The notes under the pieces were generated by a model, which saw nothing but the letters and a program-made list of their open reading frames with translations, had not been told where the DNA came from and did not search any database. Both the position numbers and the translations under genes were made by a program. A DNA stretch of 64,000 bases from the NCBI RefSeq assembly GCF_029784135.1, contig NC_073744.1, forward strand, positions 65,298,593 to 65,362,592, read 5' to 3'. The stretch comes from Toxorhynchites rutilus septentrionalis (Eukaryota > Arthropoda > Insecta > Diptera > Culicidae). Of the stretch, positions 11,886-23,879 are shown in pieces; the first letter of the stretch is position 1; each line of letters begins with the position of its first letter.

Positions 11886-14800
11886 AGTCATGGACTCGTT
11901 CACACAAAAGTCGTAGGTGATGTTAGTAAATAATAGGTCTAAATAATAGTTTTGGGAATTTTTTACGTGATTTATTTGATTAACCCATTAACGACCAAGC
12001 TGTAAAAAATATTTTTTTGACGAAAGCCATTGGTGTACTTTCGATTATTGATGCTAAAGAAACCTCAATTTTCAAGAATTATTTATTTCCCACTTTCCAT
12101 TTTCCGGAAAATGACTGTTCAAAAAATCGAACATTGGCCGAAACCCGCACTTTTCTTGCAAGTACAAACATACTGGGAACTAAAAGTCACTTCAATTAGC
12201 AAATATACGGTATTCATAAGTGCATCAATTTTACATTCCGGGACGAACAAGCACAAGAGGATGCAGGTCTCTAAGTATAAATCTAAATTAATCCTCCTAA
12301 GGTGAGATGTGACTTTTCTTATTTAATTAATTTTAACTTATTACTGGCAAGCTTTTTTTTTTAAACGAAAGCATATGCTGTTATTTTTATTGTTGACCGT
12401 GAAATGTCAATGTTTAAGAATTTTTTGTTCTCAATTATCCCCGCAAAGTACCGAAATGATGCGAAAAAACAATGGCATGGAGGGTTTGGAGGTTAATATT
12501 CGGTCCGGCGGAAGAATATTCACACACATTCTCATTAGAATCCTCGTTACATGTACTGATCAATTTCTCCAGCTCCTACTCGTGCGAAATTCTACGGGCC
12601 GTCATCACCTAAGGTTATTACGGACAAAAAATCATACAGGTTTTCTATGATATTTGCTAAATTAATCGATATTTGCAAACATTCAATTGTGAATGGCAAA
12701 ACAAATGAAAAACCTACCGTCTTCTAAAGTAAACAGACCAACATGCGCTGTGGAGGTTAGATGCATTGGTATTGAATCAGCAGAAAAAAAATGTTCGTTA
12801 TGGCCAACGTTCGATTTTTCGAACGCTCAATTTTCCCGGTTGTTGTTTACCTGTAGAAGGCTCAATCTAATTATTTTTGCCCCATATCACAATGTATGTT
12901 CTTTTATCAAAGTAATACTGTAGAAAAATTCACATATTTCTGTATTTTATAAGGTTTTTGAATTGAAATTGAAAATGCCTTCCAAACATACTTGCTTGAA
13001 ATCGAATTCATTCCTCAATAAAGTTACACAAAATTGAATTAACTTGATTGCAAGTGGTAGCTAATAGATTTAGCTATCTTTTGGGGTATAAACATTACCA
13101 TGCTTACCAACCATGCTTTCAAAAGATATGAAAAATGATCAAAGTTGCTGTTCGATTTTTTAAGCAAACTAAAATGGGTTAAGACCGAGATGCGCAATTT
13201 CGTGAAATGTATAATGAAGGGTTTAATTTTCCCCGAAGTCTACTTTGTTTTGATTGAAGTCGCCATAGATATGCAATTTCTGGTTCTAGTTTTTCTGTAA
13301 TTCGATTTGCCGTTTGAAAAAAATATTCCTACGACTTTTAATTTGCATGTTCGAGTGGGAAATATGCAAATATGTGTACTTCGCCACCTATAAGATTATT
13401 TTGCCCAAACATGTTCAAATTCTTTATGTTCTAGGTCTTCAGAAGTGAAATTTGCATTAATGGCAATGAGGACCCCTCCTGCAGACTTCTTCTGAGATAA
13501 CGATAAGTGGCGGTCGTGCCGGAATACTTTAAAATTATTTCCAAAAATTTCTTCGCTTCTTACGCTTTCGCCCAGATAGTTTCAGTTGCAAGAATAAGAT
13601 TGAAAGAAGCGGGTGAAAGATTTTGATAAATTTCTTTCATTTTTTGCTGGGCATTTCATGCGATTGAAATTCATTAAAATTCGATGTTCCACAAAGTTCG
13701 TCAAAAAATAGGTTTACCATCTTGGACTCATTTTTTTAAATTTTCTACATGACTTCTATTTTAAATGAACAAAATAAAATATAAAATAGGTATTTTAGAT
13801 ATTGCAAATTAAAGTTTTTTTTAAATAAGAAAGAGTACTATTTTTTTTCTCAGTGTATATTTTTTTCGAGTTTTAACATCAATACTCTATAACTATTTGT
13901 GAGACACTATTTCGCTACGACTCATGGTTTTTGAGATATAAATTATCAAAAATTACTTTTACTGAAATTGATACGCCCTTTTCAAAAGTTACACTTGAGT
14001 TTAAAAATTTCCAATTGCTGTGGAAAACTCATACTTCCTCTAACCCAAACGGAATACAAAATTTTATTTCGAATCAAAAATACTCATGTTTTGTCATTTG
14101 TCGATTGCATTTGGTATTGCTAAACCTTTCCACGCAAATATTCATATAAGCTCCGTACTAATTCGTGAACAGATTCACTATACATTCAAATTCGTTTAGA
14201 AAAAGGTAAACTATTACATGGTTGAATAAAGTATTCAGTATAGTTCCTTGCTGTGTTGGGAAAGAGCAGACATAAGACCGCAAAGAATTAAATACCTGAA
14301 CATCCTACACATTTTTCACTAGGATATCGTCCGTCCTATGTTTCATTGCAGTGCATTTCACTACTGCATCGTAAACCTTTCCTTTGCAGCCAAAGCGCGC
14401 AATCGGCAAACTCCCACTCGAGGTTATGCCAACAGCCCGTAAAAACTCCCACTTGTCAAATCATAATTCATTAAAGCTGCTCGAATCAGATCGGTCGCAT
14501 CTCCCATCCATCCGGCTCATGCTAACTCGCATTTCAAAAAAAAAATGGTCCGATAGAGTGAGCCGAAGGAGAAAACTTTGAAAAGTGATGGCATATCTTT
14601 TCTAATTATCTTAGGGTGCAGCACCAAACGACGGCCGGTCGGTTCGGGTTGGACAGTGACAGTAGTGGTAGGTAGCTTTAGCGAAGCGATCTCATCGCTC
14701 TAAGTGTTCCTCTGATGAGAGAGAGAGAGAAAGAGCCGTGTTGGCTTATATTTTTCATCAAATTAGCAGTATTTTCATCGCTCTGTTACCACTGCTAAAT

Positions 14801-15370
14801 TGCTTTGGGAACAATCTCCCAGATGGCTCCCGACACTAGAACAGGTCAGAGGGTAAGAAAATTCATTTACGTGTGTAACTTGGCGGCGATGATGAATGGA
14901 CCAACGTTCGGAGGAAATTCAGTGGCCCACTTGTGCTTGCTATAATCAAGTTTAATTTCCTTGTGGATGCGATATATTGTGGGCGTAGTTTCATCGGGTC
15001 ATTGGATAATTGCATTGCCTGTTGTTTATGAAACAAAAACCGAGAAGGGATATTGAACCAATAATTTGTACCAACTTGAACACAGTTGCTGCTCAAACCG
15101 ATAAGCATATAATTCTTCGAAATATTTGCAATATTAATTGAATGTAAATTTGAAAGCAAATGCTTCAAACAAATCATCCAAAGTAAACTCAGTGAGAAAA
15201 TAGCAAAGCTGAGCTCAACATCGAACATCGCGGAGTTTTTTTTTCGAAAGTTATGATTTTTCGAAAAAAGTCATTTTTTGGGAAAAAGGGGGAAAAAATT
15301 ATTTTTTGGACCACCCCAAAATGGAAATGGTCATCTCAATGAAAAAGAAAAAAAAATAATAAAAATACGG
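11886..15370. other. Gene-free stretch
   Basis: No gene recognised on either strand. A 121-residue minus-strand frame at 14863-15228 has no family signature and normal AT-rich context. A short (GA)n run sits near 14720. A dispersed repeat piece at 14148-14300 is listed separately. Confidence 0.45.
14148..14300 (+). repeat. Dispersed repeat, copy A (also 24790-24980 and 45970-46083)
   Basis: Shares the order 'CGTGAACAG', 'TTCGTTTAGAAAAAG' and 'TTGCTGT...GAGCAGAC...CGCAAAGA' with 24790-24980, and the first part with 45970-46083. No ORF or TIR is seen. The third copy is cut by a pogo-like element. Confidence 0.55.
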
Positions 15371-15738
15371 GTCTTCTGCCCATGTTTGCATAGGAGACGT
15401 AATCACCAACACCATTTTTTGGGAAAACGCAATTTTGTTGTTTTTTGCCTAATATCGTAACCATGCAAATTTCCAATGAAATAATTTGTCCAGTTGAAGA
15501 ATATTATATTAAAACATATTTTTTTCCATTTGGAAAACGCTTACGTCTATTTATGTGGACAATCAATCGTTTCAATGAACATTTGTTCGCATAGCTAGAC
15601 GTAATCACGAGGTTGCTCTGTCTGCTTTAGTATTTACATTTCCGTTAATAGTTAAAACGTCTCCGTCGGTAGTTTCAGTTGTTATCGGATGACATCAAAA
15701 AGGTTTGGAAGAAATTTAGTGAAATGTCTGCAAAAGCT
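15371..15738 (+). repeat. CTGCCCATG-ended dispersed element, copy A left part
   Basis: Begins CTGCCCATGTTTGCATAGGA and aligns for about 360 bases with the reverse complement of 62580-62946. The copy continues on the far side of the DD37E fragment (16488-16740). No ORF. Copy B at 60487-62946 shows both ends and is an inverted-terminal element. Confidence 0.7.
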
Positions 15739-16357
15739 GTACACCGAAATGCTGACGAAGCCGTATTGCCTGGTAATGGACGACGAAACCTACGTCAAAG
15801 CGGACTTTCGTCAGCTGCCGGGCCTGTTGTTCTTCTCCGCAGAGGACAAATTCAGCGTTCCGGAGGAGATTCGCAAGCAGAAACTATCCGAGTTTGCCAA
15901 AAAGTACATGGTGTGGCAAGCGATCTGCTCTTGCGGAAAGCGGAGAACCCCCTTCGTGATGACCGGCACGGTAAACGGGCAGGTTTACCTTAAGGAGTGC
16001 CTACAGAAGCGCTTACTACCACTATTGAAGCAGCACGAGGGCCCGACCATCTTCTGGCCTAATCTCGCTTCGTGCCACTATTCAAAGGACGTGTTGGAGT
16101 GGTACGAAGCCAACGGGGTCACCTTCGTGCCAAAGGAAATGAACCCGCCCAACGCGCCTGAGCTTCGCCCAATAGAGAAATATTGGGCGATTATGAAGCA
16201 GGCCCTCCGGAAGAACCCAAAAGTTGTCAAATCGGAGGCGGGCTTCAAGAGAAAATGGATTTCTGTTCAAAAAAAACTACAACCTGACGTTGTACAGAAC
16301 CTTATGGACGGGGTAAAGAGGAAGGTGCGAGCATACGGGCTTGGGCTCGAAGTATGA
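15739..16357 (+). pseudogene. DD37E transposase, C-terminal half, catalytic Asp replaced
   Basis: Encodes the catalytic half of an ITmD37E-type transposase, the cut-and-paste recombinase of a mosquito Tc1/mariner group. The first catalytic Asp is present in LVMDDETYVKADF, and the Glu is present in ELRPIEKYW. The middle Asp of FWPDLAS is Asn here (FWPNLAS), with 37 residues between this site and the Glu. The C-terminus runs to its normal stop at 16357, unlike the copy at 39901. Missing the N-terminal helix-turn-helix domains, it cannot be functional. Confidence 0.9.
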
Positions 16358-16485
16358 ATAAAAGAAAATGCCAAAAGTTGTTTAATAGTTTTTATTTTAC
16401 TGTCTAAAATTTTCAAAAGGATCGGTCTACTGGGCGAATTTCTACAGCGTTTTTTCTGTGATGCAATTTGATGTGACACACCCTT
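15739..16485 (+). mobile_element. 5'-truncated DD37E Tc1/mariner element
   Basis: The 3' half of an element nearly identical to that at 39749-41047: it begins inside the transposase gene and runs to the right TIR (reverse complement starting AAGGGTGTGTCACATC) at about 16440-16485, followed by TA. The left TIR and the N-terminal DNA-binding half are missing. It sits inside repeat copy A of the CTGCCCATG family. Confidence 0.85.
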
Positions 16486-16487
16486 TA

Positions 16488-16740
16488 TGAGCAGCGTTTC
16501 AATGGTTTCTCATATTTATCTATTATGAAACACTAAGTAATAAGACCTTATCGTGACAGGCATGTTTGGACTCTACAAAGAATGTGATTCAAATGTAGAT
16601 TTAGCTTATAGCACATAATACTGACAATTGTGGATTTTCGAGCGATTTATGAAAGCTGTATGGAACTACGTCTGTTATGCGAACAAACATTGATTTTTCG
16701 GAAACGTTTTCTCAAAATTGCTCAAATGTTTACGAACAAA
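16488..16740 (+). repeat. CTGCCCATG-ended dispersed element, copy A right part
   Basis: Aligns with the reverse complement of 60590-60840 (shared phrases GTTTGGACTCTACAAAGAATG and GAAAGCTGTATGGAA). It breaks off at 16740, before the far terminus, where a different repeat begins. Confidence 0.65.
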
Positions 16741-16800
16741 AAACAAGAAATGGGTTATATCTGTGATATAACCGCAAGGTTGACGTTGGACTACCGTTGG
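16741..16800 (-). repeat. Fragment with GGTTATATC...GATATAACC hairpin, pair of 2700-2760
   Basis: The reverse complement of this stretch matches 2700-2760 (GCCAACG(C/G)TAGTC(C)...TTGTGGTTATATC). It contains a degenerate copy of the GACGTAGGACTAC motif at 16782. Confidence 0.5.
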
Positions 16801-16906
16801 CTCGGCAATCATTTATTTGAAATTGCATCTGAATCAATTCTAAATGAATGAATGAATATTTTGAAAGATTGCTGAAAGTTTTTCTTGTTAGTGTGTGGTT
16901 GGATGA

Positions 16907-17123
<217 letters not shown>

Positions 17124-17371
17124 TTATAAGCGAAACAAGGCTTAACCTTCAAAACCATCAACACAGAGCACGTGTTGTCGAGCGGGTAGTCATTGAACGA
17201 GGGTAATGATTTAAAGCAGGGTAGTTGAAAGTGTAGTCAACGGGTAGATTAGTCAAGTTCTCGCTGGATATAAAATATGGAGCAATGTCAAAATAAAGTA
17301 GTTCTAGCCTAGAGCTCAACCATCCAACATGTTCTTGTTCAACCATCTTTCAGAACCTTAGGTGATTATAA

Positions 17372-17498
<127 letters not shown>

Positions 17499-17638
17499 AA
17501 TTGTTATTAACATAAAATTCAACTCTTTCGAACTTGTTGGTGGTTCCGAAATGAACCGATGGAATTTGAGCGGCCTTGTAAAAGCAACTGAAGATGTTTG
17601 ATTATTTATTTATAATGATACTACATCCCATTGAGAGA

Positions 17639-19500
17639 TTAGATCATCTTCACAATTTTTCGCCAATAATCCCGATTCATGGCTGCAGTTCTCCAACTCC
17701 CGGCTGCACCGATTCTTGCCAAGTCCTGCTCCACCTGGTCCAACCACCTCGCTCGCTGGGCTCCTCTCCTTCTTCCTACCGGATTCGATGCGAACACCAT
17801 CTTTGCAGGGCTGCTGTCCGGCAATCTTGCAACATGCCCTGCCCATCGCACTCGTCCAGCCTTGGCGACTTTCTGAATGCTGGGTTCGCCGTAGAGTTAC
17901 GCCAGTTCGTGGTTCATTCTCCTTCTCCTTACTCCGCTTTCCTGTACACCACCGTATATTGTTCTGAGCATTCGGCGTTCGAAAACTCCAAGCGCTTTTG
18001 AGTCCTCTTCAAGCATCGTCCATGCTTCGTACCCATAGAGAACAACCGGTCGAATTAGGGATTTGTACATGGTACACTTTGTACGGGGTCGGAGTTTGTT
18101 GGACCTCAAGGATTTGCGGAGCCCATAGTAGGCTCGACTTCCATTGACAATGCGTCTTCGAATTTCACGGCTGTTGTTGTTGTCAGTTGTTATCAACGAG
18201 CCAAGGTAGACAAATTCCTCTACCACCTCGAGCTCGTCGCCGTCGATCACAACACTACTACCAAGAAGAACACTGTTGCGATCAGTCCCTCCTGCTAGCA
18301 TGTATTTTGTCTTAGACGCATTGATCCCAAGCCCAATCAGCCCTGCTTCGTGTTTCAGTCGGGTATACAAGTCGGCTACCGTCGCATGTGTTCTTCCGAT
18401 TATGTCCACGTCGTCGGCGAAGCAGATAAACTGACTAGACTTGTTGAAAATCGTGCCCCGCACGTTGAAGCCCGCTCTCCGCATAACACCTTCCAGCGCC
18501 ACGTTGAAGAGCAGACAGGAGATTCCATCGCCTTGTCGAAGTCCCCTGTGAGTCTCAAATGATTCCGACAGCTCACCTGAGATCCGCACACTGCACCGCA
18601 CACCGTTCATCGTTGCCTGAATCAGTCTTGTCAGCTTTCGGGGAAAGCCGTGTTCGTCCATGATCCTCCATAGCTGTCTTCGGTCGATTGTATCATATGC
18701 GGCCTTGAAGTCGACGAAGATGTGGTGTGTAGGGACCTGATACTCGCGGCACTTTTGGAGGATCTGCCGCAGTGTAAAAATCTGGTCCGTCGTCGAGCAA
18801 CCGGGCATGAATCCGGCCTGATAACTTCCCACAAATCTACTTACTATTGGCGATAGGCGGCGGAAGAGGATCTGAGACAAAATTTTGTAGGCACCATTCA
18901 GGATTGTGATGGCACGATAGTTCCCACAATCCAACTTGTCGCCTTTTTTATAGATGGGGCAGATTACCCCGTCCTTCCACTCCTCCGGTAGCTGTTCTGT
19001 GTCCCAGATCCTGACTATCAACCGGTGCATACACTCTACAAGTTTTCTCGGCCCTCCCTTGAAGAGCTCCGCTACGAGGCCATCCTTACCAGCTGCTCTG
19101 TGGTTCTTGAGCTGATTAATGGCCTCCTTAACTTCACCCATCGTCGGGGGTGGTACGTCGTCGTTGTTCATTGCACCGGTGTAGTCCTCCTCAACGCCGT
19201 CTAGGTCTCCTGTCTGCGCGCTGTTCAGGTGTTCATCGTAGTGCTGCCTCCACCTTTCGATCACCTCGCGTTCGTTCGTCAAGATGCCTCCCTCCTTGTT
19301 TTTGCACATTTCGGCCCGCGGCCCAAAGCCTTTGTGCGAGGCGTTTAGTTTCTTGAAGAACTTCAGCGATTCTCGAGAACGATAAAGCAGCTCCATCTCC
19401 TCACACTCTTTCTCTTTCAGGCGGCGCTTTTTTTCCCGAAAGAGATGTGTTTGCTGCCTTCGTTTCAGTCGTATCGTTCCACGTTTTGTCGAGTCGCTCG
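17639..19500 (-). pseudogene. RTE reverse transcriptase, one nonsense codon
   Basis: RT that would copy LINE RNA by target-primed reverse transcription. Palm motifs in order: IYKKGDKLDCGNYRAI, motif A as FVDFKAAYDTIDR, LRQGDGISCLLFNVALE (motif B) and motif C as FADDVDIIG. The thumb and tail follow (YLGSLITTDN, ERRMLRTIYG). A TAA stands after NHELA (17894-17896), but the same frame then continues as LYGEPSIQK and RWAGHVARLPDSSPAK to 17639. The catalytic Asp pair is intact. The upstream join to the endonuclease needs one frameshift near 19470. Confidence 0.85.
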
Positions 19501-20480
19501 TTGCAGCATGGCTGCGCGTGCTGCATCCTTCTCGTTCAGGAGCGCTCGGCACTCGTCGTCAAACCATTCGTTCCGTTGTCCTCGTTGTTCATACCCGATG
19601 ACGGTCTCTGCTGCGCTGCTAATTGCTGATTTTAAGGAGTTCCAGCATTCATCGAGGGGAACAGCAAGACGCTGCGAATATGTTGCAGCAACGTTCGGCT
19701 CCTGTAGTCGTTGTAGGTGGTACCGTGGTGAGCGCTGGTGTCTTATGTTATAGACGACTGACAGTTTAGAACGCAGTTTGACCATCACCAGGTAGTGGTC
19801 TGAATCGATGTTAGCGCCACGATAGGTTCTGACGTCGATGATATCCGAGAAGTGCCGACCGTCGATCAAAACGTGGTCAATTTGTGTTTCTGTTTGCTGT
19901 GGTGATCTCCAGGTGTAACGGTATTGGAGGCTGTGCTGGAAGAAGGTGCTACGTATGGCCATGTTCTTGGAGGCAGCGAAGTCGATAAGTCTTAGGCCGT
20001 TTTCGTTGGTTCGCTGATGGACGCTGAACCTACCAATTACCGGTCTGAATTCCTCCTCCTGGCCGACCTGAGCGTTCAAATCACCGATGACGATTTTGAT
20101 GTCGTGTTTTGGGCAGCGATCGTATTCACGCTCTAGCTGCGCGTAGAATTCTTCTTTATCGTCATCGGTGCTAGCTAGATGGGGCTGTGGACGTTGATAA
20201 TGCTGATATTGAAGAAGTGGTCTCTCATCCTCAATCTGCACATTCTCTCATTGATCGGTCACCAACCAATCACCCGTTTTTGCATCTCCCCCATCACGAT
20301 GAAAGCTGTACCCAGCTCGTGTGTGTTGCCGCAGCTCTGATAGATGGTATATCCACCATGGAACGATCGCACCATCGAACCGTTCCAGCACACCTCCTGC
20401 AGCGCTACGATGTTGAAATTGCGGTCTCTCAATATTTCCGAAAGAATTCGGGTACTCGCAAGAAAATTGAGAGACTTGCA
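19465..20480 (-). pseudogene. RTE apurinic-like endonuclease, frameshifted
   Basis: The endonuclease domain of the RTE LINE, which nicks target DNA. Signatures: NIVALQEVCW near 20400 (metal-binding Glu), VIGDLNAQVG (Asp/Asn pair), QIDHVLID and SDHYLV (catalytic Asp-His). The N-terminal third lies in other frames than the main frame 19465-20241, with a shift near 20185, where the text passes from NISIINVHSP to HLASTDDDKEEF. The C-terminal linker NEWFDDECRALL leads into the RT. Confidence 0.8.
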
Positions 20481-20870
20481 GTTCCATGTTCCGAGTTTAC
20501 AATCTCTAGTCCGTGTTCTTTGCGTGGGTCTAGTCCGATTGTCCTGTCTCGAATTTCTTTGTGAATTTTCCTGTGCGTTTTATTTTTACGGATGGCTTGC
20601 AGGGCATGCACCAACCCCCTGTCTCGCCGGAGGACCGTCGTGCACAGCTCTTTTTAGAGTCCCCGCTGGCACGAAGACAGAGATCAGCCGCCCCTAACAT
20701 GGGGATCAGACGCTGTTTTGAGCCGTACTTCCATGGTGAACAGACGATCGGATAGGCCCCCTTCCCTGTCAGCATACGACCAAGATCCCACCGGGGTTGG
20801 TTACCCGATCTTCACTATGGTTACTCGTACCCCAGCCGGCACCACGGGGAGGTAGGGATAGGAGTTACTG

Positions 20871-21839
20871 GACAGGAAGCTAAGGACCACGATGTTTGAT
20901 ACATGATTCATTTTTGTTTTCGTGAGAATAACACGTGATTTTTCATGATCACTCCATGCGCAGAATAGAAACTGAGGGCGCCACTTCACGGTGAAAACGA
21001 AATAAAGTCTATAGTCTTTCACGGTTTCACGTAGTCTTTCTACGCTAAAAAGGTTAGAGAATCGCCATTTTACAATGTGGTATGTATATTTTGAAGAATG
21101 GCTTGGTATAAGTGTTGTAACTTTATTTTTTTTAACTAGATAAACGATGAGTAGCATGTGTTGCGCTAAACATACTGCAAATCCTTCTTGTATCGGCCCT
21201 TTCATTATCAGTGATATAATCCAACTTAATATGATATCGATTTCATCACCATTATCCACAGTATTCATAACCTGTATGCACTATCCAACTCAAAATTTTC
21301 GAAGATTATCAGTGACTTTGATCCAATCACGTGTTGAAATCATCGTAAATATACAAAGCCCTAACTATCTTACCATATACTGAATACATTTAATGGTTGA
21401 AATAAATCTAAATAGAAATAAAATGAATAATCACGACCGAATCTTGCTTTTCAGTGCATAGAATAAACAAACATCATCACTTTTGTGGTTCTGAACTCTA
21501 ATGTAGGAGTCGCATGAGCTGATTCAGCTTCGCGTAAATTCGTCAATTGGATTGCATCACGGGAACACCAAGTCGAATGCGTAAATGCGAATATTCGTTC
21601 GCTTGAACGCATTCACACGCAAACAATTTTTCATGACTGTTCCATGCGAAAGCAGAACAGAAACTGATGCGAGTAAAAGTACTCACGCCTTGCATGTGTC
21701 CGCTGTGGTTTCTCAAACACTAATGCAAGCGAACAAAAGAAGCCGCAGCTTGCATGTATTCGCTATGACGGTTTCTCCAGGTGCCTAGATTTTGCGTCCG
21801 TGTTCGGGAACACATTGCGACCACCAATCATCATCAATG
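20871..21839. other. Gene-free stretch
   Basis: No gene recognised. A roughly repeated phrase (TTGCATGT(G/A)T(C/T)CGCT with GGTTTCTC) occurs twice at 21695-21780. Other open frames have no family signature. Confidence 0.4.
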
Positions 21840-22085
21840 AGCAATGATGATTTCAATAGCTTGCTTTCAAAGCAATTTTCAAGCTATTGAAACAATTATT
21901 TGGACCAATAAGTGACAATCATGTAACTCGTTGACATTTTATCTTTCGGATGAAGTGATTATTATACCGCTCCATTCAGCTGGTAAAGAGGTATTAACAA
22001 ACTTTGCATTCCAGCGTCACTCTCTCGTTTTCGAAACTTTGAACTTACACCCCGGTACAGAAATGAAAGACGTAGTCCTACGTCA
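21840..22085 (+). repeat. Dispersed repeat ending in GACGTAGTCCTACGTC
   Basis: Pair of the inverted copy 2235-2470. It ends with a perfect 16-base palindrome at 22069-22084 and directly abuts a terminal piece of the CTGCCCATG family. Confidence 0.6.
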
Positions 22086-22091
22086 AAATTG

Positions 22092-22201
22092 TGTTTGTTT
22101 GCATGTTGAGCAAACGTATCACATTGCGTAGAATGCATAACGGCGAAACAGTCGATTTTGTTCATTTTGTCTTTTACGTATCCTATACAAACACGGGCAG
22201 T
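22092..22201 (+). repeat. Terminal fragment of the CTGCCCATG-ended element
   Basis: Aligns with the left end of copy B (reverse complement of 60487-60600): GCATGTTGAGCAAACG, TAGAATGCA(T/A)AACGGCGAAA, and the final CTATACAAACACGGGCAG. Confidence 0.65.
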
Positions 22202-22899
22202 CTTGCGATAAAGAACAAAATTGCCACTTTCCACGAAATTCTGAGAACCACTATATCGGTTTGGAGTGGAATGGATGATCTACTAGATGTTCAAACTTTG
22301 AGATCTTTAAGGAGGTATTCTAGTGTAGAGACACGAATTTCGAACGTTTCTCCGAGCTCTGTAAAAATAAAAGAAAGAATATTTTTACTATCCATTATAT
22401 CATTACTTGTTCATCTATATTTCAACAAAAAAACAAAAATTGTACAAATTTTCCTAACGAGAATAGTACCGGGCTGATGAACTGAGAGGGTTAAAAAAAA
22501 GTTGTGCCATGGCGTACACGATTCCAGCCCTTCTGATTATCTGACATATCCACAGAAAAATCGAACAGATTCTGAATTCTAAAGATGCCGCTATCGCATG
22601 AACCTAGGACAAGTAAAAACATCTTTTTTGAAAAAATGCCGGTCGTTTGAAAAACAAAATGCGGTTTAAAAGGTTTTTTCTCACGTTGCCCGATTTTTTA
22701 AAAGTAGTAAAATTTAAAAAATATTATTTTTTAGAGTTTCATGCGATAGGGAGATGTCTGTAGATTGTATCCATATAAATACGACATGAATCGGTTCAGT
22801 AGAACTTTAAATATCCTGTATCCTGTGTCTATCTATCCTGTATTTATCTGGAAAGGTAAGGATTTTTTCATTATTTTTGGTGTAGACTCTGTACGGTAC

Positions 22900-23300
22900 A
22901 GATGACAGATTTTTGTCAAAAAGTACACAAACATTTTTTTTCGAGATAACTGTAAATCTCGACGAGTAATAATTTTAAGACATTTGGCATCCAAAATTTT
23001 TTTTCAAAACCTCGATTTTCGGTGATTTTTCGTTTTTCAAAAAACTCAAATTTTAACGTTTGTGACACCAGTAAATGAAGTCCGAATGAGCTTATATTTT
23101 GCATAGGGTATATTATTGTGCAAATCAACATTTCGTAGCAAGTTCCGAATGAAAAATCGAGATAACTATTTCTATTGGCACCCTAAACCATACTTTTCGT
23201 TTCGCATGCCGAAAAAAAAGTCCCAGAGTGTCGATTTTTGACAAAAAATTTTTTTCGAGATGACACTAGATCTCATCGTTTTATATCATTTTAAGACATT
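22900..23300 (+). repeat. Dispersed repeat, inverted copy at 34560-34935
   Basis: The reverse complement of 34560-34935 aligns over most of this stretch, including AAATGAAGTCCGAATGA, ACATTTGGCA and GAGTGTCGATTTTTGAC. No coding potential is seen. Confidence 0.6.
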
Positions 23301-23504
23301 TGGCACAAAATTTTTTTTTCGAAAACCCTTACTTACTTTACTTACTTTTTAAGGCGTAACTTTTTGAAACTCGAGATGACCATTTTCATTGGCACCCTAA
23401 TGTACAGTGAGGTAAAAATCGCAGATTTTGCTTGAATTTTCACCAGGAATTGTGTATATCGATATTACAGCGAAATATAGAAGTTGATAGATAGAAGTTC
23501 GGTG

Positions 23505-23872
23505 TCAAAGACAAATGAAAGACAAGACAAAGACATACAAACGAAACACAAATTTCTGTACAACTTGAAAACTAATCAAGCATATGTAGCCGAATTTGGC
23601 ATGTGAAGGTTTTAGGGGGCACGAAACGTTTATATGGTAAATGGACACTCCTCCCCTTTCGCTGAGGGGGAGGGGGGTTTTGGTAGAAGTACCAGGAATT
23701 TTATAGTAAAAGGTAAATTCAACGGGGTCGATCAGAAGATCAATCAATGAACAATTCTGCGATTGGACCCATGAACTTGCGCTTAGTAAGAAAACGTGAG
23801 TGTTTCAACGTATTGTTAACAAAAACCAAATTTTGGGCGAGACGAAGTTTGCCGGGTCAGCTAGTAATAAAA
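23505..23872 (-). repeat. Dispersed repeat with CCCTCCCC / tandem-satellite phrase
   Basis: Minus-strand text includes GGCATGTG..GGTTTT-type units shared with 26757-28345 and, further out, a block shared with 28780-28900 (GATCAATCAATGAACTG and TTTTATAGTAAAA). It ends on the plus strand as GCCGGGTCAGCTAGT. No ORF with a known domain. Confidence 0.55.
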
Positions 23873-23879
23873 GAAAAAT

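Larger units (their letters stand above)
17597..20870 (-). mobile_element. Near full-length RTE-type LINE
   Basis: Minus-strand RTE-clade non-LTR retrotransposon (similar to mosquito JAM1-type elements): 5' untranslated region about 20870-20490, AP-like endonuclease, reverse transcriptase, and a C-terminal tail ending near 17639. Only a short 3' untranslated part remains. The coding region has two frameshifts (near 20185 and 19470) and one in-frame TAA at 17894-17896; otherwise it is remarkably complete. A second, heavily deleted copy is at 35590-37150. Confidence 0.85.

Noticed and set aside
14863..15228. 121-codon minus-strand frame
   Set aside because: No recognisable domain, AT-rich amino-acid composition and no surrounding gene signals.
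17594..20755. Numerous plus-strand frames of 60-135 codons
   Set aside because: They are antisense shadows of the minus-strand RTE endonuclease and RT.
23800..23872. Helitron-like 3' end (GCCGGGTCAGCTAGT)
   Set aside because: CTAGT is present, but no clear stem-loop before it, no TC 5' end and no Rep/helicase; the second copy of the repeat does not reach it.
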